Shown: piece by piece, positions 10,601 to 18,679 of the stretch | Numbering within the stretch: position 1 is the stretch's first letter | Layout of the letters: each line of letters begins with the position of its first letter | Source of the DNA: Intoshia linei | Taxonomy: Eukaryota > Orthonectida > Rhopaluridae | DNA: 26,396 nucleotides | Direction of reading: 5' to 3' | Assembly: GCA_001642005.1 (NCBI GenBank) | Contig: LWCA01000474.1 | Location: 1 to 26,396 of the forward strand | Translations under genes and position numbers: made by a program | Notes under the pieces: model-generated | What the model was told of the DNA's origin: nothing | The model's input: the letters and a program-made list of their open reading frames with translations, nothing else | The model's database searches: none

Positions 10601-12029
10601 ATTATATTTAAAAAAATTTAGAAAATTGGAGAAAATTGGGTTCATAATTTATCAGATTTACAAAAATTGAAGGCTTTTGTAAATAACGAACAATTCATGA
10701 GTCAAGTTCAAGAAGCTAAAATTGTATATTGATTGAATTGATTGAATTATTTTGTTTATTAGACTAATAAAAAGCGATTAGCAAAATATATTTATGAAAA
10801 TCTTGATATTACTGTAGATCCAAATTCTCTGTTTGATATACACGTTAAACGAATTCACGAATACAAAAGACAACTACTAAACATTTTTCATGCTATTACA
10901 CTTTACAACACTATCTTGGCTCATCCGAATAGAGAATTTGTAGCTAGGACTATCATTATGGGCGGAAAGGTGATCCATTTTAAATTAAAAAAATATATGC
11001 TAATATTTAGGCTGCACCAGGATATATTACGGCTAAATTGATAATAAAACTTTTTAATGGGGTAGCAAAGGTTGTCAACAATAATCCACGTACTAATTGT
11101 ATTTTGAAAATGGTGTTTATAGAAAATTATCGTGTTTCATTGGCTGAAATTGTTATACCGGCCGCTGATCTATCTGAGCAAATTTCTACTGCTGGAACAG
11201 AAGCTTCTGGGACGGGAAATATGAAGTTTCAGGTATCAAAGTTTTGATGATTATTTTTTTATTAAATGTAAACATTTAGCTGAATGGGTCACTCACTATT
11301 GGAACTCTTGATGGGTAATAATTGTTAAATTTTTTGCTAACATTTTTAGAGCAAATGTAGAAATGAGGGAGGAAATGGGAAAGGAAAATATATTCATTTT
11401 TGGCATGAATGTCAATGAAGTCGAAGAATTAGATAAAAAGGGGTAAACATTTTTGGAACGTTTACAATTATTTATTTATTTTTTGTTTAGATATAACCCA
11501 ATGGATTATTACAATTCAAATATTACTTTACGGGATGTTATTTATTCTATAAGGGGAGGTTTCTTCAGTGATGGAGATACTCATGTTTTTGAACCTCTCA
11601 TTTCTTCCGTATTATATCATGACAGGTTATTTATTCATTATTTTATTTTATTCATTATTTTAGATTTAAATTATTAGCCGATTATCAATCTTATATTGAC
11701 ATGCAAAAACAAGTAGAAAAAGATTATGTTGTAATATATATTTATAATTTCTATATTCACATTTGCTATAATATAAAAAAATTAATAACGTTTATTGTAT
11801 TTATGATATAAATTATCATGTAAAAATTTAGAACCAATCCAAATGGATAAAAATGTGCATTTATAACATTGCTTCATCTGGAAAATTTTCATCAGATAGA
11901 ACAATATGTGATTATGCTAAGGATATTTGGAATATACCCGTTGAACACCTTAAATTACCACCTCCATATGATACTCCAAAGCAAGAAATTGAAGATATTG
12001 AATCTGCTGGTCGCATTTCTAGAAATTAG
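1652..12029 (+). CDS. Glycogen phosphorylase, 20 exons, 869 aa
   Basis: Phosphorolyses glycogen to glucose-1-phosphate in the cytosol. Exons: 1652-1727, 1761-1951, 4322-4423, 4645-4874, 7694-7890, 8089-8171, 8467-8619, 8702-8794, 8836-8903, 9174-9252, 9303-9466, 9664-9778, 10622-10723, 10763-10969, 11011-11232, 11280-11314, 11350-11442, 11491-11625, 11664-11730, 11832-12029. All junctions are GT-AG and keep frame; the total is 2610 nt. The protein aligns end to end with animal phosphorylase (about 842 aa), with a slightly longer N-terminus and about 18 extra C-terminal residues. Visible motifs are the regulatory phosphoserine site RQISVRG (S23, equivalent to S14 of the rabbit muscle enzyme), [49 protein letters not shown], the phosphate/catalytic stretch [13 protein letters not shown] (K580-K586), and the PLP-lysine context [10 protein letters not shown] (K692). 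The AMP pocket is changed: rabbit Q71, Y75 and R310 become L80, K84 and K319. Short introns (33-50 bp) alternate with TE-laden ones. The first ATG fits the family start. Family assignment is certain; exon ends rest on homology and splice consensus. Confidence 0.97.
2896..3321. mobile_element. Non-autonomous hAT element (MITE) 1, 426 bp
   Basis: It begins CAGTGTTTCTTAACC and ends in the complement of TAGTGATTCTTAATC, giving a 12/15 terminal inverted repeat of the classic hAT form. The flanks are CTGTAGAT (2888-2895) and CTGTAGGT (3322-3329), a 7/8 match and the 8 bp target duplication expected of hAT. GGCGCACC motifs recur just inside both ends (GGGCGCACC, GGCGCACC, GTGCGCCGAGGCGCACC). There is no transposase reading frame, so it depended on an autonomous relative. 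The interior is AT-rich filler. Confidence 0.88.
3436..3838. repeat. 29 bp minisatellite array with palindromic CCCTTAAGGG core
   Basis: About a dozen degenerate units follow one another, each made of TTTTACCAA, then CCCTTAAGGG, then AAAAATTCAG (29 bp together). The central part (about 3530-3600) is more decayed, with TTTTTACTTAAATTCAACCA-like units. The palindromic core is best preserved near 3745-3780. It starts about 110 bp after the hAT MITE. No open frame runs through it. Confidence 0.85.
3880..4027. repeat. Right arm of the inverted repeat, inside phosphorylase intron 2
   Basis: Read on the minus strand, it repeats the left window edge, including the GCGTAGC, CACACACAC, AAGATGGGTAGTTATTTAA and AACTGTAATTGAAATGTGG blocks in the same order. 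The two arms lie about 3.7 kb apart and enclose the phosphorylase start, exons 1-2 and the first hAT MITE. Confidence 0.85.
5150..6125. repeat. GTCAGTA-motif repeat cluster with hairpins
   Basis: TTGTCAGTA or its complement occurs about eighteen times. Between 5270 and 5370 it forms a ~22 bp tandem array (TTGTCAGTA followed by an AATTGCATTT-like tail). At 5163-5189 it makes a perfect 11 bp hairpin (TGTCAGTATTT against AAATACTGACA). The block GATTAATTAATTTGTCAGTA appears twice (near 5153 and 5627). Clustered short motifs in both orientations resemble transposase-binding subterminal repeats of a degenerate foldback-type element, but no family can be named and the outer ends are not clear. Confidence 0.7.
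5931..6124. repeat. Long near-perfect hairpin (about 56 bp arms)
   Basis: The left arm 5931-5996 and right arm 6069-6124 are reverse complements, with two mismatches and one 10 nt gap in the right arm. Both carry GTGTCAGTATTTTTCTTA near their outer ends and GTAGATGGTTTGTCAGTAT at their inner ends. A further perfect 11 bp stem (TTTGTCAGTAT/ATACTGACAAA) lies at the arm tip and the adjoining 6000s. In the phosphorylase pre-mRNA this would fold into a long double-stranded stem. Confidence 0.85.
6806..7442. mobile_element. Non-autonomous hAT element 2, 637 bp
   Basis: It starts CAGTGATTCTCGGTT and ends in the complement of CAGTGGTTCCCGATT (12/15 inverted match, hAT style). It is flanked by TTTTATTG (6798-6805) and TTTTAATG (7443-7450), a 7/8 copy of an 8 bp target site. 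The interior is largely the ~29-30 bp minisatellite in reverse orientation (about 6855-7250), with units such as TTCCCTTAAGCGTTGGTAAT. There is no transposase. This shows that the minisatellite family can travel within a hAT element. Confidence 0.85.
6855..7250 (-). repeat. Minisatellite of the CCCTTAAGGG family inside hAT element 2
   Basis: Read on the minus strand, units of ~29-30 bp follow the TTTTACCAA-(C)CCTTAAGGG-AAAAAT plan of the array at 3436-3838, but are more degraded. On the plus strand it appears as TTTCCCTTAA, TTGGTAA and TGGATTTT repeats. Spurious reading frames on both strands (a 117-codon reverse frame and a 67-codon forward one) come from this repeat and are strongly biased to K, N, F and I. 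Confidence 0.75.
9913..10118. repeat. Two-copy ~119 bp tandem repeat in intron 12
   Basis: The landmarks AAAGTACAAAAAAA (9951 and 10070), GAAAAAA...GTTTT and CTCTTTTGAAAAT...ACTAAAAAA recur once in the same order at a spacing of ~119 bp, with about 80% identity by eye. It is purine-rich on the plus strand and contains no gene. Confidence 0.7.
10307..10535. mobile_element. Non-autonomous hAT element 3 (MITE), 229 bp
   Basis: Terminal inverted repeats are CAGTGGCCACCAAACT and, read from the other end, CAGTGATCACCAAACT (14/16). A perfect 8 bp target duplication TATTAAAC flanks it (10299-10306 and 10536-10543). GC-rich subterminal blocks GGGGGCCGG and GCGGGCCC mirror each other. The intact target site and high TIR identity suggest the youngest of the three insertions. 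It has no coding capacity. Confidence 0.93.
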
Positions 12030-13308
12030 AACCAGTGTATTATTATGTTAAAAATTACCTAATTGGAAATTAATGTCAACTTATTTATAATATATTGTTA
12101 CTAGACCATTTTTTATTGTTTATTTAAAAGTTACTATATTATTACGAAAATAAATGAATGCCGTAAATTATTATTTATAATTTTTATCAATTCAAACTTT
12201 ACATTTCATTTTTAATCAAAGTAAGCCTATTCAGGGTACTAAGATATTAATTGGGTCATAAAAGGCGGAAAATTTATTTTTAATTTCATCAACTCAAAAT
12301 CCAATTTTACTAAACCTTGAAAGATGTTAGAATCCCTCAGAGAATTCTTAAATTTAACGTCCCAGTTTTAGCAACACCCTTGTAATCTCACTTTAAATGT
12401 AAGAAATTACTCTTTTCATAAAGATTATACTATTATTTGTAAATAGATTTAAAGAGAATTACTATTATTTAAAAAATTTACATAAAATGAATTTAATTTA
12501 ATCAGTGTTATATAAATTCTTATTGAGAGTATCAATGCAGAGTTTCTCAAATTCCGGTTGGTGAAAAGTTTTAACGAATTATAAGTCAATCAGTCTTATT
12601 AAAAATTTGTTTAAGTTGCCTAGTAACTTCGTCTAATTTTGTAATTTATTACCGATACGCCGTCAAAGAAGTGTGGTAACTCCTGAATTAATGGATAAGG
12701 TAATAATAATATATATGCAAATACAGATATTACAGAAATACATAATTTTTTTAGCTATTTTTTGAATTGAGTCTTCACACTAGAAAAAGCAGATTCATAT
12801 AAAACAATAGAGTCTAAACAGTAATCAGAATATTCACTAAAGCTTAGCTAACTGTTTATTTTTTAAATATCATTCTGTGAAGTTAACCCCTTTAAATACT
12901 CTAATTTTGAAAATGATATAATAAAGCTTAAATCAAATAGAATAATGTACAAAGTGGATTTTGATTAATATGGGCAATAAAGATAAAATTTTAAACAAAG
13001 ATTTAAATTATCTTAAGTTCCCGATAATTGTAAATTGTATGTATGGAAAGCAGTAATATATTGATTATCTGTAGTTTTATTGATTATAGAAAATGGCTAT
13101 TCGATTGAATTGTGGATTAAAATGTATCAACTATATTAACATGTATCAGACGAGAGAATGTGATCTAGATATGCTGCAAAACTAACCAGAATTTGTTAAA
13201 TTATCTAATTTATTGATATATAATCTAATTTCATTGGAGATAGAAATAGCACGAATGATTAAAATTGAACAGCGTTAAAATATTAAATTAAACAAAACCA
13301 TTTTGAAA
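12030..13308. other. Intergenic region between phosphorylase and Smaug
   Basis: Beyond the putative poly(A) signal it contains a decayed patch of the minisatellite family (about 12285-12385, with TTTTACTAAACCTTGAAAG and similar units). A single hAT-like end CAGAGTTTCTCAAAT sits near 12539 with no partner found. The 5' UTR and promoter of the Smaug gene must lie towards the right end. A short ATG frame at 13093 (30 codons) could be an upstream ORF but has no support. Confidence 0.4.
12149..12154 (+). terminator. Likely polyadenylation signal AATAAA of glycogen phosphorylase
   Basis: A canonical AATAAA hexamer lies about 120 bp after the stop codon, followed by T-rich sequence. Because the region is AT-rich, chance occurrence is possible. 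Confidence 0.5.
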
Positions 13309-16300
13309 ATGGAGAAAATTTTGAAAGTGGAATTGGACAAGTATAAGCATTTGATTGACACGTTTGTTGCTATAAGCGAAGCGGATAAGGTGATGGTGCT
13401 ATACAAGCTTTTGTTTTATATTGACCAAAGTTCGAGTAACTTGTTGTTGAAACATTTTGAATTAAAATATCAAAATATAAATTCATTGAATTGTAAATAT
13501 GTCATTTCTACAAATTTTGGATTAAATAGTAACATAATATGTCAAATTCAGCATTTTATGGAATCTTATCAAAATATATCCGACGTTCACCTACTAGACC
13601 AAATTCAAAATATATTTCAATGCATTTATCAGCAAGTTGAACCAGAAATGTTGAATGGTTTCACGGAGGATTTTCTAAAATTTTCTGGTAATAAAGAATT
13701 TAATATTTAAAATAATCATATATACACTATCGTATTTTAGAAGTGAATAACAAGAAATTCAAGATTATAGTTAATCTTAAAACTTTAATTCCATATTTAA
13801 AACCTCAAGAAACGCTACAACGAAAATTTTACTTGTTTATTATACGCAACATGTTTCAAAATTCCAATGATTTGTGGGAATTTGGATTTGATTCCATGAA
13901 ATGTTTATTATCAACGTCATATATTCTTAAAATTATTGAAAATATTAAAATGATTGTTTTGTACATAAGTATGCTTAGCCATATACCAAATGACGAAAAA
14001 AATGAATGTACTCAGTGGTACACGTATTTAATAAATTTACAGAATAATTTTGAATGTCGCAAAAATTTTGAGGAAAAGGTGAAAAGTTTTCATAGTAAAG
14101 GTAATTTTTATCATTAATTATTTAATTATTTATTTTCATTATCTAAGTTTTAATTTAATGTGATGTAGTGTCATCGTTTATTTGTAATTATTACTTGTAT
14201 ATCATAATTATAGTATGAATCGATTTATTGATAGTGTAACTGTAAACGTATGATATTGTAAGCAGTTTTTCATAGTTCTCATTATTTGTCAACTCTTTGA
14301 TACATTTTTAATTTTTTAGTTTCAAACATTGAAAATAAAAATATTAGAATTCTTATTACAATGCATTAATGCTATAAAGTATGCAGATGATCATGTGATA
14401 ACGAATAATTTTTTTATCATAAATTCTGATAAAATTACAAAAATAATTTGTTATTACTATTTATAACAACATTTATCAACATTTGAACCCTTAGTAGTTT
14501 TATCAGTTTAAAGCAGATATTATTTATCGTTTTATCAGTTTTTTAACTGATAAATTTCATATTTTGTTGGATTTAATGTTTAAATATTTAATTTTTTAAC
14601 GCACACTGAATTTTAACATTATTATAAAGGTCAAAAAATGAAAATTATCAAAAAATAATATTTAGTCAATGTTTATATATTTTTTCTAAACCTTATCAAT
14701 CTATAAATTATTAAGTGTGTGCTGGCAGAATTAAAACACTACATTATTCTGTTCACAATAAAACGTTTTGTTATTATTCACTGGCTACATTTGCATTAAT
14801 TCAAAAAAGGTATTTGAGAACACAGGTTAATATTCATGAATCTATCAATATTTTAATGATTAATAGTAATAGTAATAGTAACCTGTCTCCTCAAACTATA
14901 TAATTTCCCCATCATTATTAAATTCACAATATCTACGTTTTATTCATTTTCAGATTATTCGTAATTTTTTAATTTAGGGAAACGCTAAATAAGTCTACAT
15001 GTTCATAATATGACACTATATAATATGAACAAGTTTTTATTATTATTACTATGAACAAAATGGAAAATGGAACTTTTAGAATATTTTTTTACAAACCTTA
15101 AAGGTGAGGGTTCTTGAAGATTTTTTTAACCAAGTCTTTGAAGGGAAATTTTCATTAATTTTTTACCAAACTGTAGGAAAGAATTTCAGCTTATATCTTT
15201 TTACCAAACTTTAAAGGAAAGTGTTTTTGAAGATTTTTTTTAACCAAGCCCTTGAAGGGAAGTTTTCAATGTAATTTTTTACTAAACATTAGAGAAAATT
15301 TCAGATTATGTTTCTACTAAACCTTAAAGGTGAGGGTTCTTAAAGGTTTTTTTAATCAAACCCTTGAAGTGAAATTTTCTTTATTTTTTTAACCAAGTCC
15401 TTGAAGGGAAGTTTTCAAAAATAATCTAAATATTCCTATTCAAGAAAAAAATAAATAGTAAAAATAAAATTAATATATATGGTTGCCCATTTTTTCGTAA
15501 GCCATATTAATAGAATATACGCCAAATTATTGAAAAATAAGCTAAATTTTTTATTAAAACGCCAAATTCTTCCACCAGACATACCAAATTAATCAATACA
15601 CGCCAATAAAAAAATAAACGTAATAAAGATCAGAAAAAGGATATTAAAAAATTAAAATGATTACTTATACACTTTTATATGTATTAAAATTTGTTTGAAT
15701 GCTGACATGATTTATACGAATAACACGTTATTAAATTGATATAATTTGTAATTTTTAATACAATATTTCATTTGGGAACCGCTGAATTAAATTGAACATC
15801 ATGCATGCTGAAATTTAAAATATGTTAAAACTGTAGAATTACAATAAATACTATAAAAATTTAGAAATAGCTTCAAGATCCTTTGAATGTAACAACTCAA
15901 ATTTATTAAGACAAAGTAGTAATTTATGGCAGACCAGTGTGCTTCGTTCTTACACTGATGCATTTACAGAAGAGAGTAATAAAATATAATGTATTTTATG
16001 TCTTAAATAATATCAAGGTTTTATATGTGGCTAGTTTAATTTTAAACTATTATTTAAAATAAGGTATGCTTACCAGGGTTTCAATATTTGTTTTAATTTT
16101 GTTTTTCTTATCAAACTTAAAAATAAAGACATACCTACATATTTACAAAAAATTTTTCTATTTTGTTAATTATTAATTTACCGAAATGCAACGGTCCATA
16201 TTATACTCTGTATTTGATGTAAAATGAAATATTTACAAGTAAATACAATTTATATTACTTATACATTATAGTACATTGTACATCATATTAAAAAATAGAT

Positions 16301-18541
16301 GAAACTTATCAAATCAAACCAAACAATCTTACCAATAATTATTCCAACGTGACAAGTATTTGATTTAATTTAAATATTTAAACTAAAAATTATAGATTTA
16401 TTGGTTTGGCTAAAGCATTTAAGACTTCACAAGTATCATTCTTTACTAAAAACTTTGGACTACAAGTCTTTAATGACGATAGATGATGACTGGTTGAAGT
16501 CACAGGTAAAATAAATAATTAATTATTTCAAAAATAATTGTATATTTTATGATTTCTGATTTTTTTGTTTCTTTTATTTATAAATTATTTTTTAATCGTA
16601 GCATAAAATTTAGAATATAACCAAGGGTGCTAGAGGAAAATTGGTACTGAATCTTACAAAATTAAAGAACCGTTCGAAACTTCTCTTAAATTTGAAAAAC
16701 GTATTATTTTTAATTCTTATTGTTGAATACTTGTAAGAAAAAAATGGTTGATTTTATATAAAATGCTCAATGCAAATTTCATCAATACTAAAAAAATCAA
16801 ATTTAATCTTTGTCCCACCGTTCATGATTGGCGTGGTTATATATACTCTTACTTCACATTTTTTGTCAAATATATGCTAACTAAGGGATCTACAAAAAAT
16901 TTTACTCTTAGGAGCTCGTAGTCCGAAGTTACCAATGTTTCATTTTGGGAACATTGGAGGTTTAATGTTTCTCTACAAAAATGAAAGTTAAAATGTATAA
17001 TTCATAAATATAGATTAAACTCAAATGATTCTCTTGTTTTTTTCCACACTTGACAACTAATTTGAGTTTTTGAAAGTCTTACATGATTAATTGCATCATA
17101 TCTCATAAATCAGGTAAACATTTTGAGCAGGTTGGTTGATTCTTGCCTTCAGATTGATTCATTTTAAGATGATAATTTTTTACCAACATCGTTATAATTC
17201 CACATCGCTATTTATGTAAAACTTGATGAATAATTATAATTGTACTACAGAGTATTAACTGCAGCATACTTCAGTTTTTTCTTATTGGATTGATCCAAAA
17301 TGCAACAATTAGAATTTTTACCACCAAAATAAGTTTTTATATAGTTTGGGATTAAGACTGCAAATTTCAAACATCAGATCGTATTTACTATAACAAGTTT
17401 TACCTTTTCTGTTGACCACGTGTCCAACGATCAAAAAAGTTTTAAAGGCCAGATGAATTATTTAAGTGTCGAAATTTTAAGCCATGTTATTTATAAAACT
17501 ACATGTAATGTATTTTTAGAAACTATCATATTCTGGAGAAATCAATAATGTATTAATTCAACTGACTGATATATGTAAAACACCCATGCCATTAATTGAT
17601 ACCAGTAATGACGAAAACATTTCCAATACAATATTTGATTTACTAGAAATAAGTAATTTATATAATTTTTATAATAGGTAATAATATTTTGATTTATTAT
17701 TTAGTTCTAGGGAGACATGGACCGCTGGCGGAATTTGGATTCAACGATAAATTGAATAAAATTATAATTATACTCAATATATGCTTGGGAAATAAGGTAT
17801 ATGTTTCTTAATAATTAAAATTTAACATTTTGAAAAATATATATTCCAATTAATTAAATATCTATCCTTTCCTAATTTTTATTTTTATCATAAATTATGC
17901 GGAAACAAACAATTTCCTAAATGTTACAATTGAAATAAATAAATATGAAATAAATCTTTCTAATTTTAATTATTTAAAAAAGGCATTTGATTCTGGCAAA
18001 ATGGCCATGTTGTACAAGTGGAAAACGATGCTAAAATCCATGATATCATCGAAACTTTTCTACAATTTAAATAAAAATATTGAGTAACACTTTTAGAATA
18101 TATAAGCTATAATCAATATTATAGTTTTAAAAAGAGCAAAATGAATTTCATCAAAATGCCGCTTAGACGTAGCAATACAGACACAACCCCGTATAATTTT
18201 AAAAGTGTTAATATTTTTGAAAAAAATGAAAATAAAGACAATTTTAAGCAGGTAAATAAAATTTTTAATAATTTTGATTTATAACTACAGAAAAAGCATT
18301 TATTAGCTATAAGAACAAAATCTGCACAAACCCCAAACCAACAAACTAATAATTACGATTATTCCTTGTTTGATGAATATTCTGAAGATGAAGGTTTAAT
18401 TTAATTTTAATTGATACAATTTTTTAGATATTCACAAATTATGTCTAAATATGACCAACAATGCATTAAATTCGTCCGGTAAAAATTTTAAAATACCTAT
18501 GTTTATATTTTGGTTTAGAGTCGAGTGATAACAACAATTAA
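13309..18541 (+). CDS. Smaug/SAMD4-type RNA-binding translational repressor, 12 exons, 558 aa
   Basis: Smaug proteins bind stem-loops in target mRNAs and recruit deadenylation and translation-repression machinery in the cytoplasm. Exons: 13309-13687, 13741-14100, 15865-15975, 16396-16505, 16614-16700, 17520-17652, 17705-17796, 17983-18083, 18125-18251, 18291-18393, 18428-18478, 18519-18541, all GT-AG and in frame. Residues ~1-245 match the two Smaug similarity regions (SADKVMVLYKLLFYI-like helix, LIPYLKPQETLQRKF, and a final QWYTYLINLQ matching vertebrate MWLNHLED). Residues ~283-349 form the SAM domain (VWLKHLRLHKYHSLL, then NITKGARGKLVLNL), with the basic TKGAR loop that contacts RNA. Residues ~350-460 resemble the PHAT helical domain (DENISNTIFDLLEI...LYKWKTMLK). 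The C-terminus keeps the short family motif IHKLCLNMTNNAL. The protein is shorter than the fly and human proteins, mainly through a very short SSR2-SAM linker. The start is the first ATG; the preceding in-frame TTG is not used in animals. Confidence 0.93.
14531..14554. repeat. Perfect 10 bp hairpin TTTATCAGTT-tttt-AACTGATAAA
   Basis: A 10 bp stem with a 4 nt loop, with a further TTTATCAGTT copy about 30 bp upstream. The motif resembles the GTCAGT hairpins of phosphorylase intron 4 with one base changed, so it could be a remnant of a related element. Confidence 0.6.
15091..15417. repeat. Higher-order minisatellite: ~38 bp subunits in ~113 bp trimers
   Basis: Nine subunits of 35-39 bp, each beginning (A)ACCAAAC/G and containing a CCTTGAAGGGAA- or CTTAAAGG-type core, are arranged so that every third one is most alike. 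The trimer starts are near 15091, 15203 and 15316. GGTGAGGGTTCTT marks the first subunit of trimers 1 and 3. The subunit is a longer relative of the 29 bp unit at 3436-3838. Confidence 0.8.
15498..15620. repeat. Degenerate ~20 bp tandem repeat with ACGCCAAATT motif
   Basis: Blocks AGCCATATT, ACGCCAAATTATT, AGCTAAATTTTTT, ACGCCAAATTCTT, TACCAAATTAAT and ACGCCAATAAA follow at roughly 20-22 bp. The array is short and diverged, with no coding potential. Confidence 0.6.
15976..16395 (+). other. Smaug intron 3 (420 bp)
   Basis: Bounded by GAGA|GTAATA and ATTATAG|ATTTATTG. It is AT-rich and contains no recognisable repeat or gene, apart from an isolated CAGGGTTTC string near 16076 that has no partner. 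Confidence 0.7.
16701..17519 (+). other. Smaug intron 5 (819 bp), between SAM and PHAT exons
   Basis: The donor is AAAAAC|GTATTA and the acceptor TTTTTAG|AAACTA. It holds one small hairpin (CCAATGTT...AACATTGG, about 16930-16960) and otherwise unremarkable AT-rich sequence. No coding exon is missing between SAM and PHAT, as the frame joins directly. Confidence 0.7.
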
Positions 18542-18566
18542 AGATTTAATTTGTTGTTATATAAAA

Positions 18567-18572
18567 AATAAA
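18567..18572 (+). terminator. Likely polyadenylation signal AATAAA of the Smaug gene
   Basis: AATAAA lies 26 bp after the Smaug stop codon and about 107 bp before the next ATG. The tight position leaves very little 3' UTR. Confidence 0.6.
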
Positions 18573-18645
18573 TATATTCATTTCATTTGTAAAATTTTTA
18601 TTGAGAAGGATTATTTATAGAATTTTGTCTAAATCAATCAACCGT

Positions 18646-18657
18646 TTTTGTTATTAG
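18646..18657 (+). promoter_or_regulatory. Splice-acceptor-like TTTTTGTTATTAG before the claudin-like ATG
   Basis: A T-rich stretch ending in TTAG sits 22 bp upstream of the start codon and matches the acceptor style of the introns here. It follows the Smaug poly(A) signal by about 80 bp. It could be a cis acceptor of a 5' UTR intron, a spliced-leader site, or chance in AT-rich DNA. Confidence 0.3.
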
Positions 18658-18679
18658 ATTTTAAATTTTATTTAAACTC

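Larger units (their letters stand above)
9779..10621 (+). other. Phosphorylase intron 12 (843 bp) with a tandem repeat and hAT element
   Basis: The intron separates the exon ending HFITE from the exon starting KIGENW. It contains a two-copy ~119 bp tandem repeat (9913-10118) and a 229 bp hAT MITE (10307-10535). No coding sequence was found in it. Confidence 0.85.
14101..15864 (+). other. Smaug intron 2 (1764 bp), repeat-bearing
   Basis: The intron runs from AAAG|GTAATT to AATTTAG|AAATAG and joins in phase 1. It contains a TTTATCAGTT hairpin (14531-14554), a higher-order minisatellite (15091-15417) and an ACGCCAAATT repeat (15498-15620). Weak open frames at ~14325-14465 and 14715-14903 do not join the exons in frame or look like any protein, and were left out. 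Confidence 0.8.

Noticed and set aside
12539-12560. Solo hAT-like end CAGAGTTTCTCAAAT
   Set aside because: No matching opposite end or 8 bp duplication was found nearby. It may be a truncated remnant or chance.
13093-13185. 30-codon ATG frame upstream of Smaug
   Set aside because: It could be an upstream ORF, but there is no start context, conservation or splice evidence.
14322-14465. Possible extra Smaug exon after TTTTTTAG
   Set aside because: An open frame exists, but the phase required by the flanking exons (1 to 1) meets a stop. The neighbouring exons join perfectly without it.
14715-14903. 62-codon forward open frame in Smaug intron 2
   Set aside because: It has no homology, ends in a simple AGTAAT repeat, and does not connect in phase to Smaug exons.
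15768-15784. hAT-like 3' end (complement CAGCGGTTCCCAAA)
   Set aside because: It looks like a real hAT terminus, but no 5' partner with a matching target duplication (AATTAAAT) could be located in the intron, so no element was called.
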